Positions 10,208-22,362 of a stretch of DNA of 64,000 nucleotides are shown here, piece by piece. The notes beneath the pieces were generated by a model. That model saw nothing but the letters and a program-made list of their open reading frames with translations, was not told the DNA's origin and made no database searches. Within the stretch, counting starts at the first letter, position 1, and every line of letters starts with the position of its first letter. The translations under genes and the position numbers were made by a program. The DNA lies in NCBI GenBank assembly GCA_036186865.1, contig AP025065.1, positions 10,020,359 through 10,084,358 of the forward strand, read 5' to 3'. This DNA comes from Eustoma russellianum (taxonomy: Eukaryota > Streptophyta > Magnoliopsida > Gentianales > Gentianaceae).

Positions 10208-10666
10208 TGTTTTGGATGCTTTTTCTTGAACTTGCTATTGAAATGATGTATATTATTTGTAATTAGTTATTGTGTATACAATCTGAGTCATTATTTATTT
10301 ACTAATGCAGTGTATCAATTATAGCTTTCTATTTTGTGATATATGTGATTTAGCCTATTTACAAAAAAAGATATGATTTAGCGTTAACCGTCATTCACTT
10401 CTGTTGTCGTATATCACTAGGTTAGGTATCTGATCTTGAGCAACTTTTCTGGCGGAGTATCTCGAGAAATCTCAATATTCTTTATGTGCAAGAAGTAATG
10501 AAAGGTAACGATCTGTTGGAATGTCTTAACTCGGTCTGTATGTTTAGATTACTTGTTCTTATCATTCCATCAAATTTTTCTTCCGACAGGGAAATGCATT
10601 ACAATGATGTGGAAACTCTGTTAACGATTGTAGGATTTCTTAACTAGTTCGAGAAACTGTGATTTG
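10208..10666. other. SPK1 3' flank, no gene
   Basis: This AT-rich stretch follows the SPK1 stop codon and probably includes its former 3' untranslated region. No open frame with motifs is seen. It ends at the left LTR of the next copia element. Confidence 0.6.
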
Positions 10667-10962
10667 TGTAGGAATATCCGGGATCCGGATATTAATGCAC
10701 CGGGCATTAATTTGATGGGATTGTAATTAGGGAAGATTTATGATAGTCAATAATTGTAGGAATATATTTGTCACCAAATATAGACATAGTATTAATAGTA
10801 GTATATTGGTTTTCCATAGTTAGGAGATAATATATATCTCATCAAATTAGGTACCATAAATACCAAGGATAGATTGACCTCTCATCAATCTATAAATAGA
10901 GGTGTCTTGTAAGCAATCTTCTTAAGTCAATCAATAATAATTCGATTGCCTCCAATTCTATA
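10667..10962 (+). repeat. 5' LTR of copia element
   Basis: This ~296-bp LTR begins TGTAGGAATATCCGGGATCC. It carries the likely TATA box tataaata at 10891-10898 and abuts the primer site. Confidence 0.93.
10891..10898 (+). promoter_or_regulatory. TATA box in copia 5' LTR
   Basis: The sequence tataaata lies within the LTR, about 70 bp from its end. The same sequence is in the 3' LTR at 15731-15738. Confidence 0.5.
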
Positions 10963-10973
10963 TGGTATCAGAG
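10963..10973 (+). other. Primer-binding site (initiator tRNA-Met)
   Basis: TGGTATCAGAG directly follows the 5' LTR and is complementary to the 3' end of initiator tRNA-Met. This is the usual minus-strand primer site of plant copia elements. Confidence 0.85.
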
Positions 10974-11071
10974 ATCAACACTTCCAGCGGCTAACTTATC
11001 CGGCGGCTATCCGGCGGTCCCCAACCAAAACGCACTACATCTCTTCCCACCTATACTATAATCTCATACAA

Positions 11072-14000
11072 ATGACCACTGAGTCATCAACCACTAGTGC
11101 CATTGAGCACATTTCCACTCCAGGCAGCAAAGCCGGAGCAGGGTCCAATTCCCACAATGATGGGATCCCAATGGTAATAACCGGACATAAACTAACCGGT
11201 TACAACTATCTCTCCTGGTCAAGAGCCATGGAAATGTTTATAACAGGAAAGGGCAAAGAAGATTACATCACTGGAAATATCACTGCCCCGGCCACTACTG
11301 ACCCACGGTTTAAACGTTGGAAGGCCGAAAATAGCATGGTTATGTCCTGGCTCATTGGGTCCATGGACCCTGACATCAGTGAAGATTTATTGCTGTATTC
11401 AACAGCAAATGAAATTTGGGTAGCAGCCCAAGAAATGTACTCAAAGAAGGATAATACCTCTGAACTATATGAGGTTGAATCCCAATTACAAGAGATCAAG
11501 CAAGGAGAGATGAATGTCACCAAATACTTCACTCAACTTACACGCGCATGGCAACAAATCGATGCATTTGAATCTATTAACTGGACATGCACAGCAGATG
11601 CATTATTATACAAGGAACTGACAGAAACAAAAAGGGTATTCAGGTTCTTGATTGGACTGAACTCTGAATTGGATGGTGTTAGGGTCCGGATTTTGGGTAT
11701 GAAGCTCATTCCTAGCCTCAAAACCGTGTTCTCTGAAGTTAGGCACGAGGAAAGCAGGCGAAAGCTAATGATTGGTTCAACACCAATAACAACCGAAGGT
11801 TCGGCCCTATTGATGAAGCGAGCCTTCAACTCTTCCGAAGGCCCAACTCCTAATGCCAAACGGTCAACTGCAAATAAACCCTACTGCAACTTTTGTAAGA
11901 AATCCGGACATACTGTAAAGGAATGTTGGAAGTTGCATGGGAATCCAGCAACCGGTTCTGAGTCAAGAGCAAACAACAATTGGAGAAACCACAAACAACC
12001 AAACATGGCCTACGCGAATGGGAACACTGCTGAACCGCAAAACACCAACATTTTACCTACTAAGGATCAAATTGAGGCTCTGCTGAATCTCCTAAATCAA
12101 AAAGGGGGTGAGACTCAGGAACCGATCCAAGCATCAATGGCCAATACTGGCGGCCTAGGCGATCAGAATCAACCATGGATTGTGGACTCCGGTGCTTCTG
12201 ATCATATGACAAATGAAGGTAAAAACCTAATTAATTACACTAACTTTTCTTCACTCACATTTGTTCAGCTAGCGGATGGAACCACTAGGAAAATCATGGG
12301 AAAGGGATCAGTAAAACTGAATCCCAACCTTACCTTACTAAGTGTACTATATGTTCCAGATTTAAAATTTAATCTCCTCTCTGTATGAAAATTAATAAGA
12401 GACTCTGGATGTATTATTGAGTTCTCACCAAATGCATGTTATTTTCAGGATGCATATTCGAGAATGAAGATTGGCAGTGCTAAGCATGTCAGAGGGCTAT
12501 TCCTACTCAGTCCGGATTCACAAAACCGAACGTCAACTGCGTATGGGCACAGTAGTGCGACTAGAATAAAAGGCCACAAGGCCGGAAAAAGAATAAATTG
12601 TACTGCTTCAAATAGAAATAAATGTATTGCCTCGAACCAGATTATGCTCTGGAGCGAGAGGTTTGGACATCCAAATTTTATGTATCTAAAAAGATTATTT
12701 CCAAATTTGTTCATCAGTATGAATGCTAAATCATTGACTTGTGAAACATGCCAATTAATCAAGCATATTCGGCATACCTACTCATACAAACAACACAAAG
12801 AGTCAAAACCGTTTAATCGTGTACTCACTGATATTTGGGGTCCATCTCAAATAGCCAACATCAGTGGAACACGATGGTTTATCACCTTTGTGGATGATCA
12901 CAGACGTGTAACATGGATCTACCTATTGAAGCAAAAGTCAGAAGTAAGAACTATTTTCAAGACGTTTCACAACCTTGTAAAAAATCAATTTGGAACAAAA
13001 GTCAAGACTCTAAGGTCAGATAACGCTTCCGAGTACTTAGACAAAACACTAAAAGCCTATATGGCTGAAGAAGGGATACATCACCAAACCTCATGTGTCC
13101 ATACACCCCAACAAAATGGGGTAGCAGAAAGAAAGAACAGACACCTATTGGAAGTTACAAGAGCCATCATGAACTCAATGAATGTACCTAAACAATATTG
13201 GGGTGAAGCAGTTCTAACTGCCACCTATCTTATCAATCGCATGCCATCTAGAACTCTTGCGTTTAAAACACCAAGACAAACACTAATAGATAGTCATCCA
13301 TATGACAATCTAATGTCTGAATTACCTCTTAAAATTTTCGGGTGCACAACATATGTACACATATACAACCGTGTACACATATACAACCGTGTACACATAT
13401 ACAACCGAACCAAGCTCGATCCAAAAGCTATAAAGTGCATGTTCATTGGATACTCTGGAACTCAAAAAAGATACAAATGTTATTGTCCAAACAGTAAACG
13501 AGTATACACAACACTAGACGTAACTTTCAATGAAGCTCAAGCGTTCTATGCAAAAACAACAACGGACGCAATCCGGGAAGAAACCTGGAATCTAATTGAT
13601 CTAGGTACACAACCATTTGAACCGTTAAGTGACCAAGAACAACCCTCAACTGAATCATCAAGTGAACAAAAAACGAAAATACAAGGAAGACCTCCCATTC
13701 GGAAAGTATATAACAGGAGAAATATTCTCCAAACATATACGACAAATGAACAAAACATACAGACTGAAGATACAGTATATCATACACAAATGAACGAACT
13801 CTGCCCAGACAATCAAGAAATTGATGACAGGCCAATTGCCCTCAGGAAAGGAACCAGAGAATGTACAAAACATCCTCTATATAACTTCCTGACATACTCA
13901 AAGTTAAGCCATGAGTTTCAAGATTTCACAAGTAGCCTAGACTCACAACTGATTCCTAAAGATATTAATGAAGCACTATCAATACCACATTGGAAGGAAC

Positions 14001-15487
14001 CAGTGAATGAAGAAATGAAGGCTCTAATAAAAACCGATACTTGGAAGCTAACTCCACATCCAAAAGGGGTTAGACCAGTAGGGTGCAAATGGATTTTTAC
14101 CATTAAATACAATACCAATGGAATAATTAATCGGTATAAAGCTAGACTGGTAGCTAAATGATTTACACAAACATATGGAATAGATTAGTTAGAGACGTTT
14201 GCTCCAGTAGCAAAGCTCAATACAGTAAGAGTTATATTTACCATTGCGGTAAACTTAGATTGGAAGTTGCATCAACTAGATGTAAAAAATGCATTTTTAA
14301 ATGGAAATTTACAAGAAGAAGCATATATGCATATACCCCCAGGATTCACAAATGAAACAAACAAACATATGGTTTGTAAGTTACAAAAATCGTTATATGG
14401 GGTAAAACAGTCTCCTAGAGCCTGGTTTCAAAGATTTACTAGAGAAGTAAAAAACCAAGGATTCGTACAGTGTCATGGAGATCACACGTTGTTTCTACAT
14501 ACCTCAGAAAATGGATCATTAACAATTCTTATTGTATATGTTGATGATATAATCATCACGGGAAACAATGAAAAAAGAATCCATGAAGTCATAAAGAAAC
14601 TATCACAAAAGTTTGAAGTAAAAGAACTAGGAGAACTTAGGTACTTTCTTGGCATGGAAGTAGCTAGAAACAAAGAAGGCATGAGCATATCACAAAGAAA
14701 GTATATTTTGGATTTACTAAAGGAAACTGGGATGTTAGGCTGTAAACCAACCACTTCACCAGTAGAACCAGGGTATAAGCCAAAAGAAGTATGTGATACA
14801 AAGCCTGTAGACAAATTAAGGTATCAAAGATTAGTGGGAAAGTTGATATATCTTTCTCACACAAGACCTAATATTTGTTATGCTGTAAGCTTCATTAGTC
14901 AGTTCACGCATAATACTACTAATGAGCATCTAAAAGCCACTATGAGGATTATCAGGTATCTAAAGAATACTCCTGGACAAGGTTTATACTTTAGAAAGAC
15001 ATCAGATAGAAGTATAAAAGTATATACAGACACTGATTGGGCAGGTTCAAAAGTAGATCGGAGATCAACCACAGGATATTGTACGTACGTATGGGGCAAC
15101 CTAGTTACATGGAGGAGCAAGAAGCAAGGAGTGGTAGCTAGGAGCAGTGCAGAAGCAGAGTTAAGGGCGCTGGCTCTAGGCGTGTGTGAAGGAATGTGGC
15201 TCAAGACAATCTTAACAGACCTCAAACAACAGTTTGACAAACCTATCCGAGTATATTGTGATAATGTGTCAGCAATTAACATGTCAGAGAATCCAGTTCA
15301 ACATGACAAATCTAAACACGTGGATGTTGATAAACATTTCATCAGAGAGAAGATCGAAGACAAACTTATCAGTCTGAAGCACGTCCCCACAAAAGACCAG
15401 ATAGCTGATCTCCTAACAAAACCAGTCTCAATCAAGATATTTCAGCATTTACTATCCAAGCTTAGATGCATTAATATCTACATCTAA
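11072..15487 (+). pseudogene. Copia gag-pol polyprotein with three in-frame stops
   Basis: All parts stay in one reading frame. Order: gag starting MTTESS (the longer frame from 10946 begins inside the LTR, so I chose 11072); a CCHC knuckle CNFCKKSGHTVKECW (~11884); protease WIVDSGASDHM (~12175); integrase zinc domain with CETCQLIKH (~12739); core with LTDIWGP, FVDDH and TPQQNGVAERKNR; reverse transcriptase with KWIFTIKYN, HQLDVKNAFLNG and YVDDIIITG; and RNase H (YTDTDWAGS, SSAEAELRA, CDNVSA). The stops are TGA 12386-12388, TGA 14159-14161 and TAG 14186-14188. The last two sit in the conserved KARLVAKGFTQ...GIDYLETF stretch, where the consensus has Gly and Tyr. The integrase also holds a tripled 18-bp unit (VHIYNR x3, about 13354-13408). 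Not functional as read. Confidence 0.95.
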
Positions 15488-15490
15488 GCT

Positions 15491-15505
15491 TAGGGGGGGA
15501 GGGGG
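15491..15505 (+). other. Polypurine tract of copia element
   Basis: The run taggggggga ggggg lies immediately before the 3' LTR and is the expected plus-strand priming site. Confidence 0.8.
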
Positions 15506-15506
15506 T

Positions 15507-15802
15507 TGTAGGAATATCCGGGATCCGGATATTAATGCACCGGGCATTAATTTGATGGGATTGTAATTAGGGAAGAGTTATGATAGTCAATAATTGTAGG
15601 AATATATTTGTCAACAAAGATAGACATAGTATTAATAGTAGTATATTGGTTTTCCATAGTTAGAAGATAATATATGTCTCATCAAATTAGTTACCATAAA
15701 TACCAAGGATAGATTGACCTCTCGTCAATCTATAAATAGAGGTGTCTTGTAAACAATCTTCTTAAGTCAATCAATAATAATTCGATTGCCTCCAATTCTA
15801 TA
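15507..15802 (+). repeat. 3' LTR of copia element
   Basis: This is the second ~296-bp copy of the 10667-10962 LTR, with about 8 substitutions, for example gaagattta/gaagagtta and caccaaata/caacaaaga. Confidence 0.93.
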
Positions 15803-16203
15803 ATTTACACCTTCGGAACCTTCTTTTCCTGGGGAATTTGTGTATTTATTACATCATCTCTTCCTGTTAAACCACTATAAACTTGAATCAGCCAAGTTTC
15901 TCTGCGCATATATTCTGCATGTTTTCATTGGAAGCGTAAGGCACATGCAAATCTATGCCCTACGGAAACATGACGAATGGTAAGTCATCTTTTATCTTTT
16001 AGCTTTATGTCTTAAGAGACGAAGTAAAGAAATGGAAATCTATCTTCATTTATGCCAAAACCATTGTGTTGATATTTTTTTCGTCTTACATTTTGTCTCT
16101 GTGTACTAGATCATGTTACATTTGATGTTAAAGGATTTCATGAAACGCAGGTGTAATGACTGTATGAAATGGAATCAAAGAATGGAATCTTGTCCGTATT
16201 GGA
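15803..16203. other. Gap between copia element and receptor-kinase gene
   Basis: This stretch lies downstream of the minus-strand kinase gene and probably includes its 3' untranslated region. A minus-strand AATAAA is present near 15845. No other gene is visible. Confidence 0.55.
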
Positions 16204-19200
16204 CTACTTGGGTTCCACCCTTGCTGAAAGCGTGTATCCGCCACTATAGTCAAAAGCATCAGTGTCACAGTCATCCTTATGATCTGCATTGCCCTCATTG
16301 TGGTAGAGGTGTGGATGTCTAACACCCTTGGCTATTCCGAAGTCTGTAGCAGATGAGGCCGCCGAAGTCGAGTTTGTGTTGAGGCCATCATTCTGTAGGA
16401 TTGTTTCAAGTGTCTTGACAACCTCACTCATGGTCGGACGATCTGCAGCTGATTCTTCTACGCATTGCATTGCCAACTGAACATATCTCCCAAATCCGAT
16501 GAGGTTTGCCGTGTTCCGGATTGTTGGATCGATTCTCTCCTTCAAGCCATAGAATTCTTCGTCGGTCTTATTCATTGTCTCTCTCACCTCACGAACAATG
16601 TACTTTCCCTTCTCAATGGGCTGCTTGGCAGTTACTAGCTCAAGCATTACCACGCCAAAGCTGTAGACATCGCTTTTTTCAGTCAGCTGTTGGGTCATGT
16701 AGTACTCAGGATCCAAGTAACCCTGAGTTTAAGTTGCCACCACAAAAGTAAACAAGAAAGAATTAGCAAGCTAACAGATCAACTTGAGAAGAATTCAGTA
16801 GGTCAATTGTCCTCTCATGTTCTGATCAGAGGACTGCTCAACACTCACCAGGGTGCCCTTAACCTGAGTAGATACATGCCCTTTAGAAGAATCTGAAACC
16901 AGCTTGGACAATCCAAAATCCGCAACCTTGGAAGTGAGGTTTTCATCCAACAGTATATTTGTGGACTTGACATCCCTGTGAATTATGGGAGGACTGGCGA
17001 GCTCATGTAAATAAGCTAGTCCTCTTGCAGAACCCAATGCTACTCGAAGTCTCCTCTTCCAGTCCAAATGGATTCCTGATCTTCCTGAAACATATGATGT
17101 TAAATAAGTTCAGCTATGAGCATAATGCAATACACCATGAGTGCTCATAGACTCAAAAACGTAAATGTTTTAAACATCTTCAAGATTTCAAGTAGGTTCA
17201 CAACTTACAGCGTCCCCTTCCTGTCTTCAGGTTTTTTTTTTTTTTTTTAGAAACCACCTCATATGCATAACCATGATATTAAAAAAAAAAAAAAAAACTG
17301 AAGGTGTAGTGAGAATTCTTTTTCTACTTATACTTGTTGAGGTTTAATTATTTTGCTCATTGTTTTACACCTACAAACAAGGCTCTCCATCACTTCCTAT
17401 ATCAGAAATTTGCTTGATCTTTTCCTTTGGCTCACCATCCTGTGTTTTCTTGGAAAGATTACTTGTGTGTGTCTCAAGTTGGGACTTAGATGCAATTATT
17501 TGCAATGGTTTTACCTGATAATATATGACATGGAAGTATACTTACCTGATAAACTCTCTCTTAGTGTTCCATTTGGCATAAACTCGTATACCAGCATCTG
17601 TTCTCCTTGCTCAAAACAAAATCCGACAAGGCCAACTAGATTCTTGTGATGCACTCTTGACAACAATTCAATCTCTGTCTTGAATTCTAACCCACCCTGC
17701 ATGGAACCTTGTTGTGCTCTTTTGATTGCAACCACTAGTCCACTGGGAAGCATCCCTCTGTACACCTAGAAATTTCAAACTGAAATTAGAGGTAAATGAA
17801 GCAACCGTGTTGATGTATCAACCAAGAAGTGACATCATACTTTGCCATAACCTCCTGAACCAATTGTATTATTTTCAGAAAAGTTATTTGTTGATTTCTT
17901 CAGTTCATCGTATGTAAACAGCCGGGCTCCTTTCAGTTGAGGAGCGCCTCCACTGTCTTTGCCACTTGGAACCCAAGATGCTGATCATAGAAGTTCAAAG
18001 AAGCTAACTTTAGAACGTTTAATTAATTTTAGGACATTGTCTTACATTGGTATCTGGGATTCAGAAAGTACAACATACCAAATGGTCTGCTCAATCCAAT
18101 GGCTTTTTCTGCACGCTTCTTTTGAATAACAGCGTACATGGCAACTCCAACAAGCAGCAGAACCAGAAACACACTGCCGATGGCTATTGCAATTGTCGCC
18201 TTCGAACTTAAAGCTGTTCCATCGTGTTTATCTGAGACATATTTGCAATATTCCTTTTAGGTAATCTATTCATAGCCTTCCTAATTACTTAGTCATAAGT
18301 TGTAACCAATGACTTCCTTGTCCTTTTCATTTTGATGTGATTGTGAAAGTGACAGAATGCATCAAGGTAGCCCAAACAAATGAACATGGATTTTGGTTGT
18401 TTCCTTTTTGATATTGAATTGCTGCAGATTCTTAACTTTTCAGAAACTTCACCTTTGAAGACACAGAAGTTGAGATGCGGAAATTAGAAGTTGGACAAAG
18501 AAATCTAGAACATACCAGTAAAAATGTATGGAGCTGCAATATAATAGTAAGGACCAAACTGAGCAGGAGGCTTATATGTCTGGTTACTCAAAGCAAAACC
18601 AAGCCTCTGAACCTCTGTTCTGTTAAATGACTTCTCTGGCGATGGAAAAAGTTGCAATTGCACTTGTAAATAGTCATCAACATTAAAGAAGGGGTCTTGC
18701 AAAGAAACTGTGCCTGGAGGAAGACCTAACTTCACCCACAAGCCCATTTCCATCTCATGGAACAAATTAACGTTCGACAGATCCCTGAAAGATGGTCCTC
18801 TGAAGTAGAGTGTTCCTTCATATGGAAAAGCACAGTCACAGCTTTGTGGGCTGAGCTTTTGATCAGAAGGGCATGATTTGCTTCCACAATTAGCTGTACT
18901 AGTAGAATATGGCTTTCGAGTTTGTTGTTGAATCTGACAGTAGCTGGTGTTCGCAAGAGCCATACTGCATACTGGGTTTCCAATTAAGCTGCAAGAAAAG
19001 ATGGCATGCTCAGAAAGTAGCCAGGTCTCAGGGGGTGGCCACGCGCCTAGTATTTTAAGATCGAGCTCACACTTCAACAGGAAAATCGCGTAACCTAAAA
19101 GTAGGAGTGTGAACGATATGGACCAAGAAAGATAGAGAGACAAGAACGAGAGAGTGTAAAGATACTATCTCTCTCTTTCCGAATTGGTCTACATCGTTCA

Positions 19201-22200
19201 TGTTCCACTTTCACGTTATGTTCGACTGAATAACATTATTCTTAAAGATTTTGACTAATTATACAAGAATCACTCACATTACGGCATTATCGTATTTAGA
19301 GCCAAGCGTTACTGAGGATATCTCGTTGTTCTGCAAATCCACCAGTGTGAGTTGCGAGCCAACATTCCCACCCAAATTTAACGAGTCATTAAATGCATTG
19401 TTTCTTAATTTCCTGTCAAATATTTAACAAACACTAATGCTGGAACGAACTCAGTAGAGACCAATATTTTCTTATGCATATATTTGGTCTTTATTAAACT
19501 TACACTTGTTGAATCTGAGACAAACTAAAGAGCTTCTGGGGCACTGATCCCTCAAGTGGACCATATTCTATTACCCTGACAAAGGCAAAAGGATCCATGG
19601 CATAAAAATAATTCATGGTTAGGAATTGGTGACAGGTGCAAGAACTAGTCTCACTCACAGAGTAGTAAGTGAATCCAAAGATGTGAACCACTCAGGTGCT
19701 TGTGATTGGTCAAAAGAGTTGTTGCTCAAGTCCCTGTGATCAATGTAAACAAGAAATGATTAGTTGAGCAGTGGAAATTGAAACGTAACATACAAAGTTG
19801 TGAAGTTTACAATCAGTTCCTTACAAGTAGTTGAGGTTATGCAATCCTGTTAAGTCTGGCAATGGTCCTGACAACTTGTTGTATGCTAAATTCCTGTTTG
19901 AACACAAAAGGGAAACAGGAGATCTGTTTAGTCCAGTATCCACCAGTAGCGATCATGCCCTTTTTCAGTTTTCGCGTCAAGAAAGATTACTCACAATTCG
20001 GCTAAGCTGCTTAAGTTGTTTAAGTTTGATGGAACACTTCCATTCAGGGCATTCCGGTCCAGCCGGCTGTTCTCATAAACAACATAGATTTATATAATCA
20101 AAACAATCAAAAAAAAAAAGGAAGAAGCTAAAAGAAGCAGATTGGGTGTACTCACAGAACTTCAATGGTCTGAACTAAGCTTAATGTGTCTGGAATTTCT
20201 CCACTTAGTTGATTTCCATCAAACAACCTGTGTAAAGTAGGGACAACCTCATGTATATGCATGTACAATAAAAGAGCCATTGTCTTAAAGATGAATAAGT
20301 CCATGGAGGTCATTTACTTACACGTGTATCAATACCATATCGGAGCTGAAAAGTTGCTTTGGAAGCTGTCCTGACAGTTGATTTTTGTTGAAATGGCTGT
20401 CAAGTTGGTTGACATTTCAGAGTCCACAGTAACAATTTTAGCAAAGAACGATTAGCAGAAAGTTAATTAGTGGATGGACATTGCTTAAGGCTAAGATGCA
20501 GTGGAACTCACAAGTGTTTTGTCTTTTTAAGGAGGTCCAGTCCTGGGGAACTGGGAGTGGAAATAGGGATGGAACCTGTCAGCTGATTATCTGCCAGATC
20601 GAACCAGTACACGTTTGACAGACTACCCAGAGATGGTGGTATCTCTCCAGTTAAGTTGTTTGAGTTAAGAGCTCTGTCCAACAACAGTGGATATACGTAA
20701 ATTGAGATCAATATGATACAATGGAGGACAACCGGTGTCTAATTTGTTTAGGATTTGAACTCACAGAAATGATAATTGTTTAAGTTTTCCTAGTTCACTT
20801 GGTATATGTCCAGTAAAGCTGCATCCAGCAAGGATTCTGAGAGGCATAGAAAATTGTTACAAACTGATGGAATTGAAGTGCAAAAACCATGGATAAAGAC
20901 TCATCTGCATGGCAGCATTTATGCGTAAGCTATAAATATGCATGCACCAGAAGCCACTTTTCTATATAGAAAGAAACTGCATGATAAATCTACACACAGA
21001 ATGTCATCCAAAAGAAAAGAGAAAAAATGAAGGCTGAAGAAGCTTGATGGTTACAGTATATTGAGATTTTTCAAGTCCCCCAGCCGCGGGGAGATCGATC
21101 CAGTAAGGCCCCTGTTGAATGAAAGATCCCTGCAGGAAAGTTCAGTATGCTTAGAACAGCGTACTTCTACCCTCAGCAAATGGAATAACATACAAATAAT
21201 TAAAAAACTCACAGGGATATCAACTCTGTGAGACCTCCAATGTCACCAACCAAATTACCCACCAGTCCCATTGTAGATAGCCCCCTGCAATATGTAACCA
21301 AAGATGCTACATCTCTTGCATTGTTGGATTTTGGTAGTGGATCTATTTAAGGTCACACTTATATATGCTCAAACTTTAAGGCACTAGAAAGTGGTATCCA
21401 ATTCTCATATAGACTATATCTACTCAAACTGAAGTGGTACGAATCTCATGACTCACACTCACATGGCAACATGACTTGATACTTATAGGCCGATAACACC
21501 CCAAAACTTCGAGCCAAATATGAACATCTGTAGTTAGGTAGAGGAACTACATGAGGACTGAGACGAAATGACCAATATATTCTAGCAGAGATATGAGTCC
21601 AAACGAGATATAACTGGTTCAGATACTGTATTGAATGAAATCTAGCTTAGGATGAAAGATAATGAAACAATACCGCAGAAAAAATGTCTTATTGATGCCA
21701 ACTGTACACCGTGTGGCTATTTATTCAAGGATGCAAGGCACATGAAGCAAATTATCAAATCCTATAAATCCCATGATTTTAGAGTCTACTACTAATTAAG
21801 TCTAATCTTCTTAATTAAAGATGTCATATATCTTCTAAAATACTAGTTATACATGTGCCAACAATAAAATCATATATAGCATGTGTAAAATACAAATCTC
21901 GTGAAGCAATGTCTAAAATATCATATCATGATCTCATCTAACATTATTGTAGATTTTGCAACAGAAAAAAATCATTGGCTCTACTTCTACTTCTAACTAA
22001 AGGTGAATAGCCGGCATTGCTTACAGTGCAGTGACCCTTGAGTTATTGCAGGTGACTCCATCCCAGCGATCTCCACAAGGATCATCAGACTTACTCCAGG
22101 TAGGTGGAGTGTTCTGCCATTGATCTTTCAAAGATCGAAGCACCGCAACTGTTTTTTTTTTCTCCCCCCAAAAGAAGATATTTAACCAATTAGAGAATGC

Positions 22201-22362
22201 ATAATTGATATACAAGTAACAAGATTGTAGCACAGTGGTAAAAACCTATTAAACAGAAGTACATGACATACCATCCTCAAGGTCCGTCTCACAGAAAATG
22301 GAGGAAAACCCAAATGCTGATATGAGCATATAGCAAAGAAGCAGCCGGCCCACGGCCACCAT
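16204..22362 (-). CDS. LRR receptor-like protein kinase, LRR-VIII-1 / HPCA1-like (968 aa, 19 exons)
   Basis: This is a plasma-membrane receptor kinase. I assembled 19 exons with GT-AG ends: 22362-22272, 22148-22025, 21284-21213, 21129-21055, 20836-20765, 20673-20512, 20396-20322, 20227-20156, 20066-19995, 19893-19825, 19733-19659, 19575-19504, 19412-19278, 18988-18516, 18231-18079, 17980-17841, 17765-17546, 17084-16849, 16722-16204. They total 2907 bases, exactly 969 codons with the stop and no internal stop. Domains: signal peptide (~1-24), LRRs on ~72-bp exons, a cysteine cluster (Cys423, 428, 439, 441), a membrane helix (~558-580), glycine loop GSGGYG (~638-643), VAIK Lys659, HRD Asp755, DFG Asp773. 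The tail ends SGGYTLSARVEPK. Arabidopsis HPCA1/CARD1 senses extracellular H2O2 and quinones through a similar cysteine cluster; the same ligand here is inference. All catalytic residues are present, so it looks functional. Confidence 0.93.

Larger units (their letters stand above)
10667..15802 (+). mobile_element. Ty1/copia LTR retrotransposon, full length but inactivated
   Basis: This element is complete on the plus strand: 5' LTR 10667-10962, tRNA-Met primer site TGGTATCAGAG at 10963-10973, gag-pol 11072-15487, a G-rich polypurine tract (15491-15505), and 3' LTR 15507-15802. The LTRs differ at about 8 of 296 positions by my reading, so it is somewhat older than the copia at 683-7154. Flanks are ATTTG (10662-10666) and ATTTA (15803-15807), an imperfect target duplication. 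Three in-frame stops block the polyprotein. Confidence 0.95.

Noticed and set aside
10963..10985. tRNA-like sequence (TGGTATCAGAG)
   Set aside because: It is the retrotransposon primer-binding site, complementary to tRNA-Met, not a tRNA gene. The same holds at ~6763, 32076 and 50293.
18989..19143. Met-initiated hydrophobic N-terminus (MSLYLSW...) in frame with the receptor-kinase ectodomain exon
   Set aside because: It is the intron in front of the exon 18516-18988: a clean AG acceptor sits at its edge, and the upstream LRR exons join in phase.
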